Shown: piece by piece, positions 43,003-51,447 of the stretch
Numbering within the stretch: position 1 is the first letter of the stretch
How the letters are laid out: each line of letters begins with the position of its first letter
DNA from: [Eubacterium] cellulosolvens LD2006
GTDB lineage: Bacteria; Bacillota; Clostridia; Lachnospirales; Lachnospiraceae
NCBI RefSeq assembly: GCF_000621585.1
Contig: NZ_JHXY01000011.1
Coordinates: forward strand, 1-64,000
Direction: 5' to 3'
Length of the DNA stretch: 64,000 nucleotides
The notes under the pieces: generated by a model
The model's input: only the letters and a program-made list of their open reading frames with translations
Told to the model about the DNA's origin: nothing
Database searches by the model: none
Position numbers and translations under genes: made by a program

Positions 43003-44109
43003 ATGGAAGCTGTAACTGTAAGCAGAAAAAGAGAGGGTGTGGAATTTTCCTACCGGATTCGCTGGGAAAAGGATTTTGAAGCACTTGCCGACAGCATCAG
43101 GGACGTGGATGGGCTGAGACCGAACAAGATCTGTATCGTCTCGGACAGCAACGTTGCGCCTCTTTACATGGATAAGGTGAAGTGTGCGCTGGAAGGTCTC
43201 GGCGTGAGCGTTTTTTCCTGGATCTTCCCCGCGGGGGAGGAGAGTAAGAATCTCGAGACCGTGAACGGACTGTACCGTTTTCTGATCGAGAACCACTTCG
43301 AGAGAAAGGATCTGCTGGCTGCCCTCGGCGGAGGTGTCTGCGGTGACCTCACAGGCTTCGCGGCGGCTACTTATCTTCGCGGCATCGATTTCATTCAGAT
43401 TCCGACCACACTGCTCGCCCAGGTGGACAGCAGTGTCGGCGGAAAAACGGGCGTTGATTTCGAGCAGTATAAGAACATGGTGGGAGCCTTCCATCAGCCT
43501 CGCCTCGTATACATGAATATGAGCACGCTGGAGACGCTTCCGGAGGATCAGTTTATCTCCGGCATGGGTGAGGTCGTAAAAAGCGCTGAGATCCGCAGTG
43601 AGGAGCTGATGCGCTGGATCGAGGAACACACAGAGGAGATTCGTAAGCGTGAGGTGACAGCTATGTCCCATCTGATTCGAGAGTGCTGTCTGATCAAGGC
43701 CGGCGTTGTCGAGGAGGATCCGACCGAGAAGGGACTTCGCGCGATTCTCAACTTCGGACACACCCTCGGCCATGCAATCGAGAAATGCAGAAACTTCGAG
43801 CTTCTGCACGGACAGTGCGTGGGAATCGGAATTGCGGGAGCGGCATGGCTCTCCCTGAAGAAGGGCATGATCTCGGAAGAGGATTACAAACGCATCATCG
43901 ATCTGAATCTCGCCTTCGGACTTCCTGTAGATGTCACCGGCCTTGATGCCGATCAGATACTTCAGGCATCTAAAAACGACAAGAAAATGCAGGAGGGAAA
44001 GATCAAATTCATTCTTCTGGGCGGCATCGGAAACGCGGTCATCGACACTTCGCTGACAGATGAAGATCTTCTTCGGGCATCCGAAAAACTGATTGTCAAA
44101 GCAGACTGA
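43003..44109 (+). CDS. aroB: 3-dehydroquinate synthase
   Basis: Second step of the shikimate pathway: converts DAHP to 3-dehydroquinate with NAD+ and zinc. The 368 residues show the NAD-binding G-G-G-V-x-G-D-L segment near 108, the conserved L-A-Q-V-D-S-S-V-G-G-K-T near 136, and the metal-site N-F-G-H-T-L-G-H-A-I-E near 249. GGAGG is seven bases before the ATG. It stands alone here, with no other aromatic pathway gene in the window. Confidence 0.95.
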   Translation: MEAVTVSRKREGVEFSYRIRWEKDFEALADSIRDVDGLRPNKICIVSDSNVAPLYMDKVKCALEGLGVSVFSWIFPAGEESKNLETVNGLYRFLIENHFERKDLLAALGGGVCGDLTGFAAATYLRGIDFIQIPTTLLAQVDSSVGGKTGVDFEQYKNMVGAFHQPRLVYMNMSTLETLPEDQFISGMGEVVKSAEIRSEELMRWIEEHTEEIRKREVTAMSHLIRECCLIKAGVVEEDPTEKGLRAILNFGHTLGHAIEKCRNFELLHGQCVGIGIAGAAWLSLKKGMISEEDYKRIIDLNLAFGLPVDVTGLDADQILQASKNDKKMQEGKIKFILLGGIGNAVIDTSLTDEDLLRASEKLIVKAD

Positions 44110-44122
44110 AGCTTTATTATAA

Positions 44123-44154
44123 CGTTCGCGCATAGACCGGTTTATGCGTGAACG
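44123..44154. repeat. 12-bp inverted repeat upstream of lspA
   Basis: CGTTCGCGCATA pairs with TATGCGTGAACG (one G-T pair) around an eight-base loop. A TATAAC sequence lies immediately before it. It could be an operator or leader hairpin. Confidence 0.55.
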
Positions 44155-44181
44155 ACAGAACAAAGACAAAGGAGTTCACAT

Positions 44182-44766
44182 ATGCAGGATTTACATCAGG
44201 AGAAGAAAACGGAGGAGCAGGTGCTGGAAGAACAAATGGAAGTTACCGAACCCGGAAGAAGGGGCGCGGTCAGCTGGATCCGGATCGCCGTATCGGTTGC
44301 CCTTCTCGTGGTACTTGATCAGTTTTCCAAGTATCTTGCTGTCACCGGGCTTTCAGGCAAAGATCCGCTTGTCCTGATTGACGGTGTACTGGATCTCGTT
44401 TATCTCGAAAATCACGGAGCAGCGTTCAGCATGCTCCAGAATCAGCAGTGGTTCTTTTATATCCTCACCTGTGTCTTTTTCGCGTTATCGGTTGTCGTGC
44501 TCTACAGACTGCCTCAGAGCGCCAAATACCGGCCGTTGATGATCAGCGTGGTCATCCTTGTGGCGGGAGCTGCCGGAAACTTCATCGACAGAGTTGTGAA
44601 CCGTTATGTCATCGATTTCATCTACTTTGAGCTGATCAATTTCCCGGTTTTCAATGTGGCGGATATCTATGTGACAGTCGGAGTCCTGATACTGATTGTT
44701 CTTATGATCTTCCGGTACAGCGATGATGATTTAAAAATTCTGTTCAGAACCGGAAAGAAAGGCTGA
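44182..44766 (+). CDS. lspA: lipoprotein signal peptidase II
   Basis: Aspartyl peptidase that cleaves signal peptides of diacylated prolipoproteins in the membrane. The 194 residues have four hydrophobic helices preceded by a hydrophilic, acidic extension of about 30 residues that is absent from most LspA. The family marks are N-H-G-A-A-F-S near 75, the catalytic N-F-I-D-R near 134 and F-N-V-A-D near 156. AAGGAG precedes the ATG. rluD follows, the usual lspA-rluD pair. Confidence 0.94.
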   Translation: MQDLHQEKKTEEQVLEEQMEVTEPGRRGAVSWIRIAVSVALLVVLDQFSKYLAVTGLSGKDPLVLIDGVLDLVYLENHGAAFSMLQNQQWFFYILTCVFFALSVVVLYRLPQSAKYRPLMISVVILVAGAAGNFIDRVVNRYVIDFIYFELINFPVFNVADIYVTVGVLILIVLMIFRYSDDDLKILFRTGKKG

Positions 44767-44873
44767 GCTGCATGTCTGTGGAAAGACGGCGGCCGGAAAT
44801 GTCCGGGATGCTCTTACGCAGGCGCAGGGCTGCGTCTGAAGGCGAACAACACGAAAGGGGAATGGAAGCTGTC

Positions 44874-45794
44874 ATGGAAAAACTGACATTTGCGGTTGAG
44901 ACAGGGGACGAGGGCGTCCGCGTGGACGCCTATCTATCCGCACAGATCGACCGGATGTCCCGCTCCTACATACAGAAGATCCTGAAACAGGGCGGCGTTC
45001 TCGTGAACGGGAAAGAGGTAAAATCGAATTACAAAGTTTCTGAGGACGACCGGATCGAGATTGAAATTCCGGAGAACGAGGAACTCGATATCGAGGCGGA
45101 AGATATTCCGTTGGACATCCTCTACGAGGATGACGACGTTCTGATCGTCAACAAGCCGAAGGATATGGTCGTTCATCCTGCGGCCGGGCATTATGAGCAC
45201 ACACTGGTAAATGCGCTTCTCTATCACTGCAGAGACCGGCTCTCCGGCATCAACGGTGTGATGCGGCCGGGAATCGTTCACCGGATCGACAAGGATACGA
45301 CAGGCGCTCTGGTGATCTGTAAGAACGACACGGCACATCAGTCCCTCGCCGCCCAGCTTGCGGTGCACAGCATCACGAGACGGTACCGGGCGATTGTCTC
45401 CGGTAATTTCAAAGAGGAAACTTTTACCGTAGAGGGAAACATCGGAAGATCTTCCAATGACCGGAAGAAGATGGCCGTTGTAGGGTCTGACAAAGGCAAA
45501 CATGCCGTCACCCATGTCAAAGTTCTTCAGAACCTCAAAGGCTATGCCTACGTCGAATGTGAGCTTGAGACGGGACGCACCCATCAGATTCGTGTGCATA
45601 TGGCGCACATCGGACACCCGCTGCTGGGTGATGAAATCTACGGCCCGAAGAAATGTCCGGTCAAGGGTCTTCAGGGGCAGACACTTCACGCGATGGTGCT
45701 CGGCTTCGAACATCCGACAACAAAGGAATATGTCGAGTTCACGGCGCCGCTGCCGGAGTACTTTGAGGAACTCGTGCGGAAGCTGGGAAAGTAG
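44874..45794 (+). CDS. rluD: 23S rRNA pseudouridine synthase, RluD family
   Basis: Converts specific uridines of 23S rRNA to pseudouridine. The 306 residues contain an N-terminal S4-like domain (about 12-75) and the catalytic H-R-I-D-K-D-T-T-G near 137 with its aspartate. L-E-T-G-R-T-H-Q-I-R-V-H lies near 225. The start is uncertain: ATG at 44862 is one base from AAAGGGG and ATG at 44874 is thirteen bases away; the latter gives the family N-terminus. The frame is open back to 44772. Confidence 0.92.
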   Translation: MEKLTFAVETGDEGVRVDAYLSAQIDRMSRSYIQKILKQGGVLVNGKEVKSNYKVSEDDRIEIEIPENEELDIEAEDIPLDILYEDDDVLIVNKPKDMVVHPAAGHYEHTLVNALLYHCRDRLSGINGVMRPGIVHRIDKDTTGALVICKNDTAHQSLAAQLAVHSITRRYRAIVSGNFKEETFTVEGNIGRSSNDRKKMAVVGSDKGKHAVTHVKVLQNLKGYAYVECELETGRTHQIRVHMAHIGHPLLGDEIYGPKKCPVKGLQGQTLHAMVLGFEHPTTKEYVEFTAPLPEYFEELVRKLGK

Positions 45795-45821
45795 GCCCTT
45801 TTTTTATGATATAAAAATGCT

Positions 45822-45873
45822 GATATCAAAAAAAAAAAAAATGATATCTATCAATATTCTCTTTCTCTATAAT
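45822..45873 (+). promoter_or_regulatory. dyad with oligo-A loop and TATAAT before the small peptide gene
   Basis: GATATCA (45822-45828) and TGATATC (45842-45848) flank a run of 14 A residues. TATAAT at 45868-45873 is a likely -10 element about 40 bases before the peptide start. No good -35 is seen, so an activator may be needed. Confidence 0.4.
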
Positions 45874-45913
45874 AAAACCAGATCTATCTATGAACAGAAA
45901 TGGGGGAAATGAA

Positions 45914-46069
45914 ATGAGAGAGTATGTAGAGGCTAACCTGGTTGTTGACTTCTTCGAGGGAACAGTGGCAGAGATCATTACTGATTCTGATGAAGATTAT
46001 GATATCGCTCCTTGCGGAATGCCACCATGCCGTGGAGAAGATGATGGACCAATCTTGTTTTGGGATTGA
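45914..46069 (+). CDS. 51-residue acidic, lysine-free small protein; candidate peptide precursor
   Basis: ATG at 45914 follows GGGGGAAATGAA, and the frame ends in TGA at 46067. The N-terminal half looks helical (M-R-E-Y-V-E-A-N-L-V-V-D-F-F-E). It continues with an acidic stretch (D-S-D-E-D-Y-D) and a short tail with C-G-M-P-P-C-R-G and an ending of I-L-F-W-D. There is no lysine and at least 14 Asp/Glu. The leader-plus-Cys-core look recalls ribosomally made, modified peptides, but no maturation enzyme, protease or exporter is nearby. A terminator follows at 46138. Its AT-rich setting matches the downstream secreted protein rather than the core genes. Confidence 0.55.
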   Translation: MREYVEANLVVDFFEGTVAEIITDSDEDYDIAPCGMPPCRGEDDGPILFWD

Positions 46070-46379
46070 AATATGGTTGAACTATGGTCGGAGTGAAAAC
46101 TAAGGTTTTCGATTTCATTAAACAAAGAGGTTTATGGCGGTCAGCAGAGATCAAGTTCTCTGCCGGCCGTTTTTTTGAATAATATGTAAGCAAAGAAAAT
46201 GGTATGTACATCTGTGACACAGAATACTTGTAAAATTATTTAAATAATAACACAAAAACCAAATGACATAGCATGAAACCAAATATATATATATATATAT
46301 CTGAGATCAACGCTCATACTGTTGATAAATATTTTTTACTCGCTGACAGTTTATTTGCACATCAAGAGAAGGAGGAAGT
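46070..46379 (+). other. AT-rich spacer between small peptide gene and CHAP gene
   Basis: Holds the terminator at 46138-46176 and then an AT-rich stretch with an (AT)n run near 46283-46300. No convincing gene. The promoter of the downstream gene is probably within it, but no unambiguous -35/-10 pair stands out. Confidence 0.5.
46138..46176 (+). terminator. terminator after the small peptide gene
   Basis: CGGTC-GCAGAGA pairs with TCTCTGC-CGGCCG (one mismatch), followed by seven T residues. Confidence 0.75.
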
Positions 46380-48353
46380 ATGTTGCGGAGTATAAAAAGT
46401 CTTATAAGGACAGTTTTGTCATTGGTATTGGCCACAGTGCTTTTGTTTGCGGTAAATATTCCGGTTTCAGCGGCTACGACTTGTAATCATACGCTGGGTG
46501 AGTCTATTTCATGGTTGGAGTCTAACATTGGAAAAAAACTGGATGCTGATGGAGTATATCCTGGACAGTGCGTAGACTTAGTTATGAAGTACTATGACTA
46601 TCTGGTTGGAAACCACAGTGGAGTAACGGGAAATGCAAGAGATTATGCGACCAACAAGGTTCCGGCGGGCTTCACCCGGATAAAAGGTGCCAGCATTCAG
46701 CCGGGAGATATCGGCATTGTAACTTCCGGGGAATGGGGGCATGTGTGGATTCAGGGATATGATGGGTACTCCTATCATCAGAATTACAGCGGAAAACTTT
46801 ATGTCACCAAGCAAAGAAATTATAACGCATCGGGATATTGGGGAGTCATTCGCCCAAATTTCAAGTCCAATACTTCCACTGTCGAGATTCCTGGAGCAGG
46901 TGCTTCCGTTCCATTCGGATATTATAGGATTCGGAGTGCTATTGATGCAAACTACTATTTAGACATGGATACTGATAATATTATAAAAAATGATGGAACA
47001 ATCCTTCATTTGTATAAATATACCGGTAAGGCGGATCAGGTGTTTGATGTAGAACCACAATCGAATGGATATTACCATCTTAGCTATAATAATCAAAACA
47101 ATTATAAATACGTAGAGAATGACGGGTATCAAGGAGCAATTCCATTTTTGCATGGATGGAGACAGGAGAGAGCGGCATTTGCCGACTATGTCATTGAGCA
47201 AACAGATGACGGATACTTCTACATCAGAGCAAGAAAAAGCGGATTGTATCTGGATGTGAAGGATGGTGTCGTAAAGAACGCGCAAGAAGTGAGACTTTGG
47301 CCGGGAAATGGAGCAAAAGCTCAAAAGTGGTTTTTTGAAGCGGTTCCCGCATGGTATGGAAAAACCATGAACGAGGGAAACTACTATATTGCATCTGCCT
47401 TAAACTCCAATATGGTTTTACAGGTAAAAGACGGAGTAAAAAACGGCTCAAATGTTACGATTGGAACAAAGAAAAATAGCAATAATCAGCTCTTCACTGT
47501 GAAATATCTGGGAGATGGCTGTTATACGATATCGTTATACGGTACCAATCATAATCTGGATGTCACAAATGCAAACAGATCAAGAGGTGCGAATGTCCAG
47601 CTGTATCAAAATGACGGAACCGTTGCTCAAAAGTGGAGTATTAGTAGAGCGCCTGGGAATTCACGTGTTATTTTGACAAGTGTATGCGGTGGACATTGTC
47701 TTGATGTTTCGGGCGGTGCTGCAAACGAAGGTACAAATGTTCAAGTATGGACACCTCATTCTGCTGCGCCTGAACAATGGATTTTTATACCGGCAACGCC
47801 CGCGGCGACGGCAACGCCTAAACCGACGGCAACACCAAAGCCAACCGCTAAACCAACCGCTAAGCCAACCGCAACTCCTAAACCGTCATCAACACGTAAG
47901 CCTACGCCGACAACTTCACCGAATTCAAAAGATGTGTCGTTCGTTGAAATGCTGAGATTATATCATCCGGTTACCAAAGAACATTTCTATACTGCTTCTG
48001 CACATGAGAAGGATGTGTTAGTCAGCAGGGGTTGGAAATATGAAGGAATCGGTTGGCGCGCGCCGGAAAAATCGAATACACCGGTTTACCGTCTTTATAA
48101 TCCGCTCTTACGAGACCATCATTATACGACAGATGCCCATGAAAAAGATGTTCTGTCATCGAAATACGGTTGGAAGTATGAGGGCATTGGATGGTATTCT
48201 GATGACGCAAAAGGAACTCCTCTGTATCGAAGGTACTGCCCGCTCCTTAAGACAGGTGCTCACCATTACACAACAGCGGTAAATGAAGCGAAGCACCTTG
48301 TATCTGTAGGTTGGAAAGATGAAGGAATCGCTTGGTATGGATTAAGTATGTAA
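46380..48353 (+). CDS. secreted CHAP amidase with ricin-type lectin and DUF5648 repeats
   Basis: A 657-residue secreted modular protein. A signal peptide (1 to about 31, ending V-S-A-A) is followed by a CHAP domain (about 35-160) with the catalytic G-Q-C-V-D near 61 and a histidine in W-G-H-V-W near 121. This domain normally cleaves peptidoglycan cross-bridges or stem peptides. Beta-trefoil ricin-like lectin segments fill about 180-470. A Pro/Thr/Lys linker of A-T-P-K-P-T units (about 478-515) leads to three L-Y-(H/N)-P-...-H-(F/H)-Y-T repeats like DUF5648. Base use is visibly more AT-rich than in neighbouring genes, suggesting transfer. AAGGAGG precedes the ATG. Confidence 0.88.
   Translation: MLRSIKSLIRTVLSLVLATVLLFAVNIPVSAATTCNHTLGESISWLESNIGKKLDADGVYPGQCVDLVMKYYDYLVGNHSGVTGNARDYATNKVPAGFTRIKGASIQPGDIGIVTSGEWGHVWIQGYDGYSYHQNYSGKLYVTKQRNYNASGYWGVIRPNFKSNTSTVEIPGAGASVPFGYYRIRSAIDANYYLDMDTDNIIKNDGTILHLYKYTGKADQVFDVEPQSNGYYHLSYNNQNNYKYVENDGYQGAIPFLHGWRQERAAFADYVIEQTDDGYFYIRARKSGLYLDVKDGVVKNAQEVRLWPGNGAKAQKWFFEAVPAWYGKTMNEGNYYIASALNSNMVLQVKDGVKNGSNVTIGTKKNSNNQLFTVKYLGDGCYTISLYGTNHNLDVTNANRSRGANVQLYQNDGTVAQKWSISRAPGNSRVILTSVCGGHCLDVSGGAANEGTNVQVWTPHSAAPEQWIFIPATPAATATPKPTATPKPTAKPTAKPTATPKPSSTRKPTPTTSPNSKDVSFVEMLRLYHPVTKEHFYTASAHEKDVLVSRGWKYEGIGWRAPEKSNTPVYRLYNPLLRDHHYTTDAHEKDVLSSKYGWKYEGIGWYSDDAKGTPLYRRYCPLLKTGAHHYTTAVNEAKHLVSVGWKDEGIAWYGLSM
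47810..47925 (+). repeat. Pro-Thr-Lys linker repeat in the CHAP gene
   Basis: Short tandem units (aaaccnacngcnacncct and variants) encode A-T-P-K-P-T / A-K-P-T, a flexible, probably surface-exposed linker. Confidence 0.8.
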
Positions 48354-48385
48354 AAGAAGTGAAATTGATACATTAATGATAGTAG

Positions 48386-48420
48386 CAGTCAGCAGGGAGG
48401 AGGCTCTTTGCTGACTGTTT
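48386..48420 (+). terminator. terminator after the CHAP gene
   Basis: CAGTCAGCA pairs with TGCTGACTG across a 13-15-base loop, then TTTGTG. From here to the next promoter no other feature is seen. Confidence 0.65.
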
Positions 48421-48546
48421 GTGCGTTTTGACATTATAGAAAACTTTAGTACAAAAAGAGTTACGTTTTAGTTTTACATATTCCGACAAAATAGCCAATA
48501 ATCAAGTGGAAATTCGCGAATTCATGTGCATTTTTTTGATTCCGTA

Positions 48547-48555
48547 TGTTATAAT
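48547..48555 (+). promoter_or_regulatory. extended -10 promoter element
   Basis: TGT directly before a perfect TATAAT (48550-48555) forms an extended -10, about 60 bases before the kinase-like gene. Confidence 0.6.
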
Positions 48556-48614
48556 GTATACAGAAAATAACACTGGCTATATCCGTCAGGAACGTGATAG
48601 AGGAGGGCACCTTT

Positions 48615-49268
48615 ATGAAGACGATTATCAGTATCGGACGTGAATTTGGAAGTGGAGGTCATCTGATCGGAAAAAAAGTCGCTGAAAAACTCGGAATTCC
48701 TTTCTATGACAAAGAACTTTTAGAGCGTGCCGCAAAGGACAGCGGACTCTGCAAAGAGATTTTTGAAAATCAGGATGAAAGACCGACGAACAGCTTTCTG
48801 TATTCCCTTGTCATGGATACCTACAGCTTCGGTTATTCCTCCAATGTGATGAATGATATGCCCCTGAATCAGAAAGTCTTCCTGGCTCAGTTTGAGAGCA
48901 TCAAGAAGCTCGCAGCCGAAGGTCCCTGCGTAATTATCGGAAGATGCGCGGATTACGCACTCGAGGAAGATCCGAATCTTCTGAGTGTCTTCATCCATGC
49001 GGATATCGACACAAGAGTTCGAAGAATCGCGAATATCTACGGGCTGAAAGCCAATAAGGCCAGAGACAGGATCAAGAAGAACGACAAGAGCAGATCCAGT
49101 TACTACAACTACTACACCAGTAAAGAATGGGGCTCCGTCGACAGCTATGATCTTTCCATCAACAGCGCGAAATACGGCATCGACGGCGCAGCCGAGATGA
49201 TTATCCGCGCCGTGATGATCAAAGAGAATGGAACCGAAAAGAGTATCGTGGATACACGAGAAGAATAA
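48615..49268 (+). CDS. cytidylate kinase-like family protein
   Basis: A 217-residue P-loop protein of the Cytidylate_kin_2 family, frequent in Clostridia. The true substrate is unknown. It begins I-S-I-G-R-E-F-G-S-G-G-H-L-I-G-K, where the glycine-rich loop replaces the classic Walker A of CMP kinase. A mobile R-x-x-x-R segment (V-R-R-I-A-N) follows near 136. The ATG at 48615 has GAGGAGG eight bases upstream. It stands alone, with its own promoter and terminator. Confidence 0.88.
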   Translation: MKTIISIGREFGSGGHLIGKKVAEKLGIPFYDKELLERAAKDSGLCKEIFENQDERPTNSFLYSLVMDTYSFGYSSNVMNDMPLNQKVFLAQFESIKKLAAEGPCVIIGRCADYALEEDPNLLSVFIHADIDTRVRRIANIYGLKANKARDRIKKNDKSRSSYYNYYTSKEWGSVDSYDLSINSAKYGIDGAAEMIIRAVMIKENGTEKSIVDTREE

Positions 49269-49292
49269 ATAGGACTATACCGGATTATGTGT

Positions 49293-49326
49293 AATCCCGC
49301 CGGACGCGAAAGCCCGGCGGGATTTT
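49293..49326 (+). terminator. terminator between the kinase-like gene and the recombinase gene
   Basis: ATCCCGCCGG pairs with CCGGCGGGAT, followed by five T residues on the plus strand. Confidence 0.85.
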
Positions 49327-49381
49327 TGCGGTCCATGAATTATTAAAATCAAGCGTTGTAAAGGCCAGCGTATATGGGCAA

Positions 49382-50452
49382 TCAGTCTTCGTCACTGCGA
49401 AGATGCACCGCTTTGGCTGCAGAGCGCCGTCTCATGTCGCTCATGGCCGCGTAGTGGCGTTTTGTCGTGTTGACGTCTTTGTGTCCGAGGACGTCGGCCA
49501 CAAGGTAGATATCGCCCGTCTCGCGGTACAGAGCGGTACCGTAGGTGCTGCGAAGTTTGTGAGGCGTAATTTTCTTGGTGGTTGTAATTCTGGAAGTGTA
49601 TTTCTTTACGAGATTCTCTACGGTCTTGACATTGATACGCCGCCTCTGGGCGGAATAGAAGAGAGCGTGCTCGTGTCCCGCCTGCGGCGTGACGCCGGCG
49701 CGCTCTGTTTCAATATATGTCCTTAGCGCAGATTCAACCTCGGCGCCGAAATATACCATCATCTCATTTCCGCCTTTCCGGAAGACTTTGATTCCGTTAT
49801 TCCGGAAATCCACATCCTCAAGATCCAGACCGACACATTCCGAAACACGGATGCCGGTTCCAAGGAGCAAGGTAATGATCGCCGTATCACGCAATTTGGT
49901 TTTCTCCCAGTAGGAACGCTGATGCGGACTTAATTCTTCTCCACAGGACTCGACGAAATCTAGAAGATCCGCAACTTCGTCGGCATCCAGACGGATAATT
50001 TCTTTTTCATGAAGCTTCGGCATGTCGACAAGGACGGTCGGATTCGTCCGGATCATTTCATGCTTGTAATAATAGGCGTAAAAGACACGAAGCGCCGACA
50101 TTTTCTGTTTGATGCCTTTTTCTCCGTTGGTGACATATTCATCGGCGTCCGCGGACTTGTAGGCCTTCAGATAGTCCATATATTCCTCCAGATCAAGAGC
50201 TGTAACCTTGTCCAGATCTTCAAGTGTCAAATCACGGATAGACCGGTTCTTGTAGACCGGATTTGACCGGATCAGAAAGTCGAAAAAGATCCGGATGGCA
50301 TAGGCATATTTGAGCGTTGTATTTGCGGACCTGGTGTTGGAACTTGCCCGGAAAAAATCCCTGGCGAAGGGAGGCATCGTAGCGAGAACCTCGCGAAGCT
50401 TTAATGTATTGTCAATGTCACGCTGTTCGTGGTAAGTTGTGCGTTTATCCAT
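49382..50452 (-). CDS. XerC/D-like tyrosine recombinase
   Basis: Site-specific recombinase of 356 residues with an N-terminal SAM-like DNA-binding domain (about 30-165) and a complete catalytic domain. The residues seen are R in G-T-G-I-R-V-S-E, H-K-L-R in P-H-K-L-R-S-T-Y-G, and H and Y in L-G-H-K-D-V-N-T-T-K-R-H-Y. No prophage, integron or attachment site is adjacent, so it is probably a chromosomal Xer-type enzyme. The start is ATG at 50452 with CGGAGAT seven bases upstream; the open frame above it is not conserved-looking. Its promoter has perfect consensus hexamers. Confidence 0.92.
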   Translation of the reverse strand: MDKRTTYHEQRDIDNTLKLREVLATMPPFARDFFRASSNTRSANTTLKYAYAIRIFFDFLIRSNPVYKNRSIRDLTLEDLDKVTALDLEEYMDYLKAYKSADADEYVTNGEKGIKQKMSALRVFYAYYYKHEMIRTNPTVLVDMPKLHEKEIIRLDADEVADLLDFVESCGEELSPHQRSYWEKTKLRDTAIITLLLGTGIRVSECVGLDLEDVDFRNNGIKVFRKGGNEMMVYFGAEVESALRTYIETERAGVTPQAGHEHALFYSAQRRRINVKTVENLVKKYTSRITTTKKITPHKLRSTYGTALYRETGDIYLVADVLGHKDVNTTKRHYAAMSDMRRRSAAKAVHLRSDED

Positions 50453-50640
50453 GAAAAAAATCTCCGTTAGCTGTATCGGTAACTGAATAAAACAGAATTG
50501 AATAAAAACAGATTGCATAAAAAACAGGCATCGATAGTCATCAAAAAACGGAATAACCTTGAAATAACTATGGCATGGCCTGAATCCATGACCAACTATA
50601 CGAAAAACCTGCGTTTTCCGAATAGTTGCATTATACATCT

Positions 50641-50669
50641 ATTATACTTACGAGAATTACGTTTGTCAA
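50641..50669 (-). promoter_or_regulatory. consensus SigA promoter of the recombinase gene
   Basis: On the minus strand, perfect TTGACA (50664-50669) and perfect TATAAT (50641-50646) are exactly 17 bases apart. Confidence 0.85.
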
Positions 50670-50824
50670 TTCATCCATCGTGTTGATTGGCAAAGTATTG
50701 TCCATGGAGAGCTTGCAGCCGCTTCGCTTCCACAAGACCTTGAAAAGAAGTTATTCCAACACACGGATTGTTTTGTTTTACCCGGCGGTAAGAAAACAAA
50801 TTGTAATTATAGAATTACAGATGT

Positions 50825-50866
50825 GAACCGGCCGGCATAAGGGAGGTGCCGACCGGTTCTGATTTT
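50825..50866 (+). terminator. GC-rich hairpin, possible terminator
   Basis: GAACCGG-CGGCA pairs with TGCCG-CCGGTTC, followed on the plus strand by TGATTTT. The neighbouring genes are both on the minus strand, so its role is unclear. Confidence 0.45.
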
Positions 50867-50978
50867 GGGTAAATATAGGTAATTGAGTATATATTACAAG
50901 AGTTAAGGGGTAACTCGTTGCAACCGGAAAAACAAATGGATTCCATCACGAAAATACAATGTGATCCGAATATCGGCT

Positions 50979-51341
50979 TTACGGCTTATATTCTGTGGAA
51001 TAATACGGAACCAGCAGATACTGTCCGGGGATCACCTGATTGCCGGACAAATGATTGATGCTGCGAACTTCATCGATATAATCATAAGAATCGTTATATT
51101 CACTGCTCATGTATTCCTGGGCGATGGACCACAGGGTATCGCCGGAATGAACAGCTACAGATGTGTAATACTTGTAGGTTGGAACGTCCATACGATCGGC
51201 GTCGGTCTTGTGTGCAGTGATGGAAAGAACGACAGCTGATGTAATGAGGATACTTACGAGAACAAGAAGTATGCTACGGATTCTGGCCTCTCGTCTCAGG
51301 CGCGCGATTCTGCGCTCTCTTCTATTCCGATTACTCTGCAT
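50979..51341 (-). CDS. LysM membrane protein, YneA-like SOS division inhibitor candidate
   Basis: A 120-residue protein with a basic N-terminus, one membrane helix (about 22-44) and a C-terminal LysM domain (S-V-A-V-H-S-G-D-T-L-W-S-I-A near 62-75). Size, layout and divergent position beside lexA match B. subtilis YneA, which halts division during SOS. YneA similarity outside LysM is low, so the function is inferred. The promoter carries TTGACA-N17-TATACT with two LexA boxes just downstream (51410-51434), strong evidence for SOS control. GGGGG lies ahead of the ATG. Confidence 0.85.
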   Translation of the reverse strand: MQSNRNRRERRIARLRREARIRSILLVLVSILITSAVVLSITAHKTDADRMDVPTYKYYTSVAVHSGDTLWSIAQEYMSSEYNDSYDYIDEVRSINHLSGNQVIPGQYLLVPYYSTEYKP

Positions 51342-51409
51342 CTCTCATTCCCCCTATCATGCATAAATGTCAGATCACTTACATTATCATGTGTTAATCT
51401 TCAGAAACA

Positions 51410-51434
51410 GAACGACTGTTCAGAACGCCTGTTC
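51410..51434. promoter_or_regulatory. two tandem LexA operators
   Basis: GAAC-GACT-GTTC (51410-51421) and GAAC-GCCT-GTTC (51423-51434) both match the Gram-positive SOS box core GAAC-N4-GTTC exactly, with one base between them. They lie just downstream of the LysM gene's predicted start of transcription. Confidence 0.85.
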
Positions 51435-51447
51435 GATCTATGAACTG

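Larger units (their letters stand above)
50453..50978. other. intergenic region between recombinase and LysM genes
   Basis: Holds the recombinase promoter (50641-50669), a GC-rich hairpin (50825-50859) and a GAGTTA/TAACTC hairpin near 50904. The recombinase leader of about 180 bases and 50670-50824 show nothing recognisable. Confidence 0.5.

Noticed and set aside
46283-46300. (AT)n run as a possible phase-variable element
   Set aside because: It lies about 80 bases before the CHAP start and not between recognisable -35 and -10 elements; length variation cannot be judged from one sequence.
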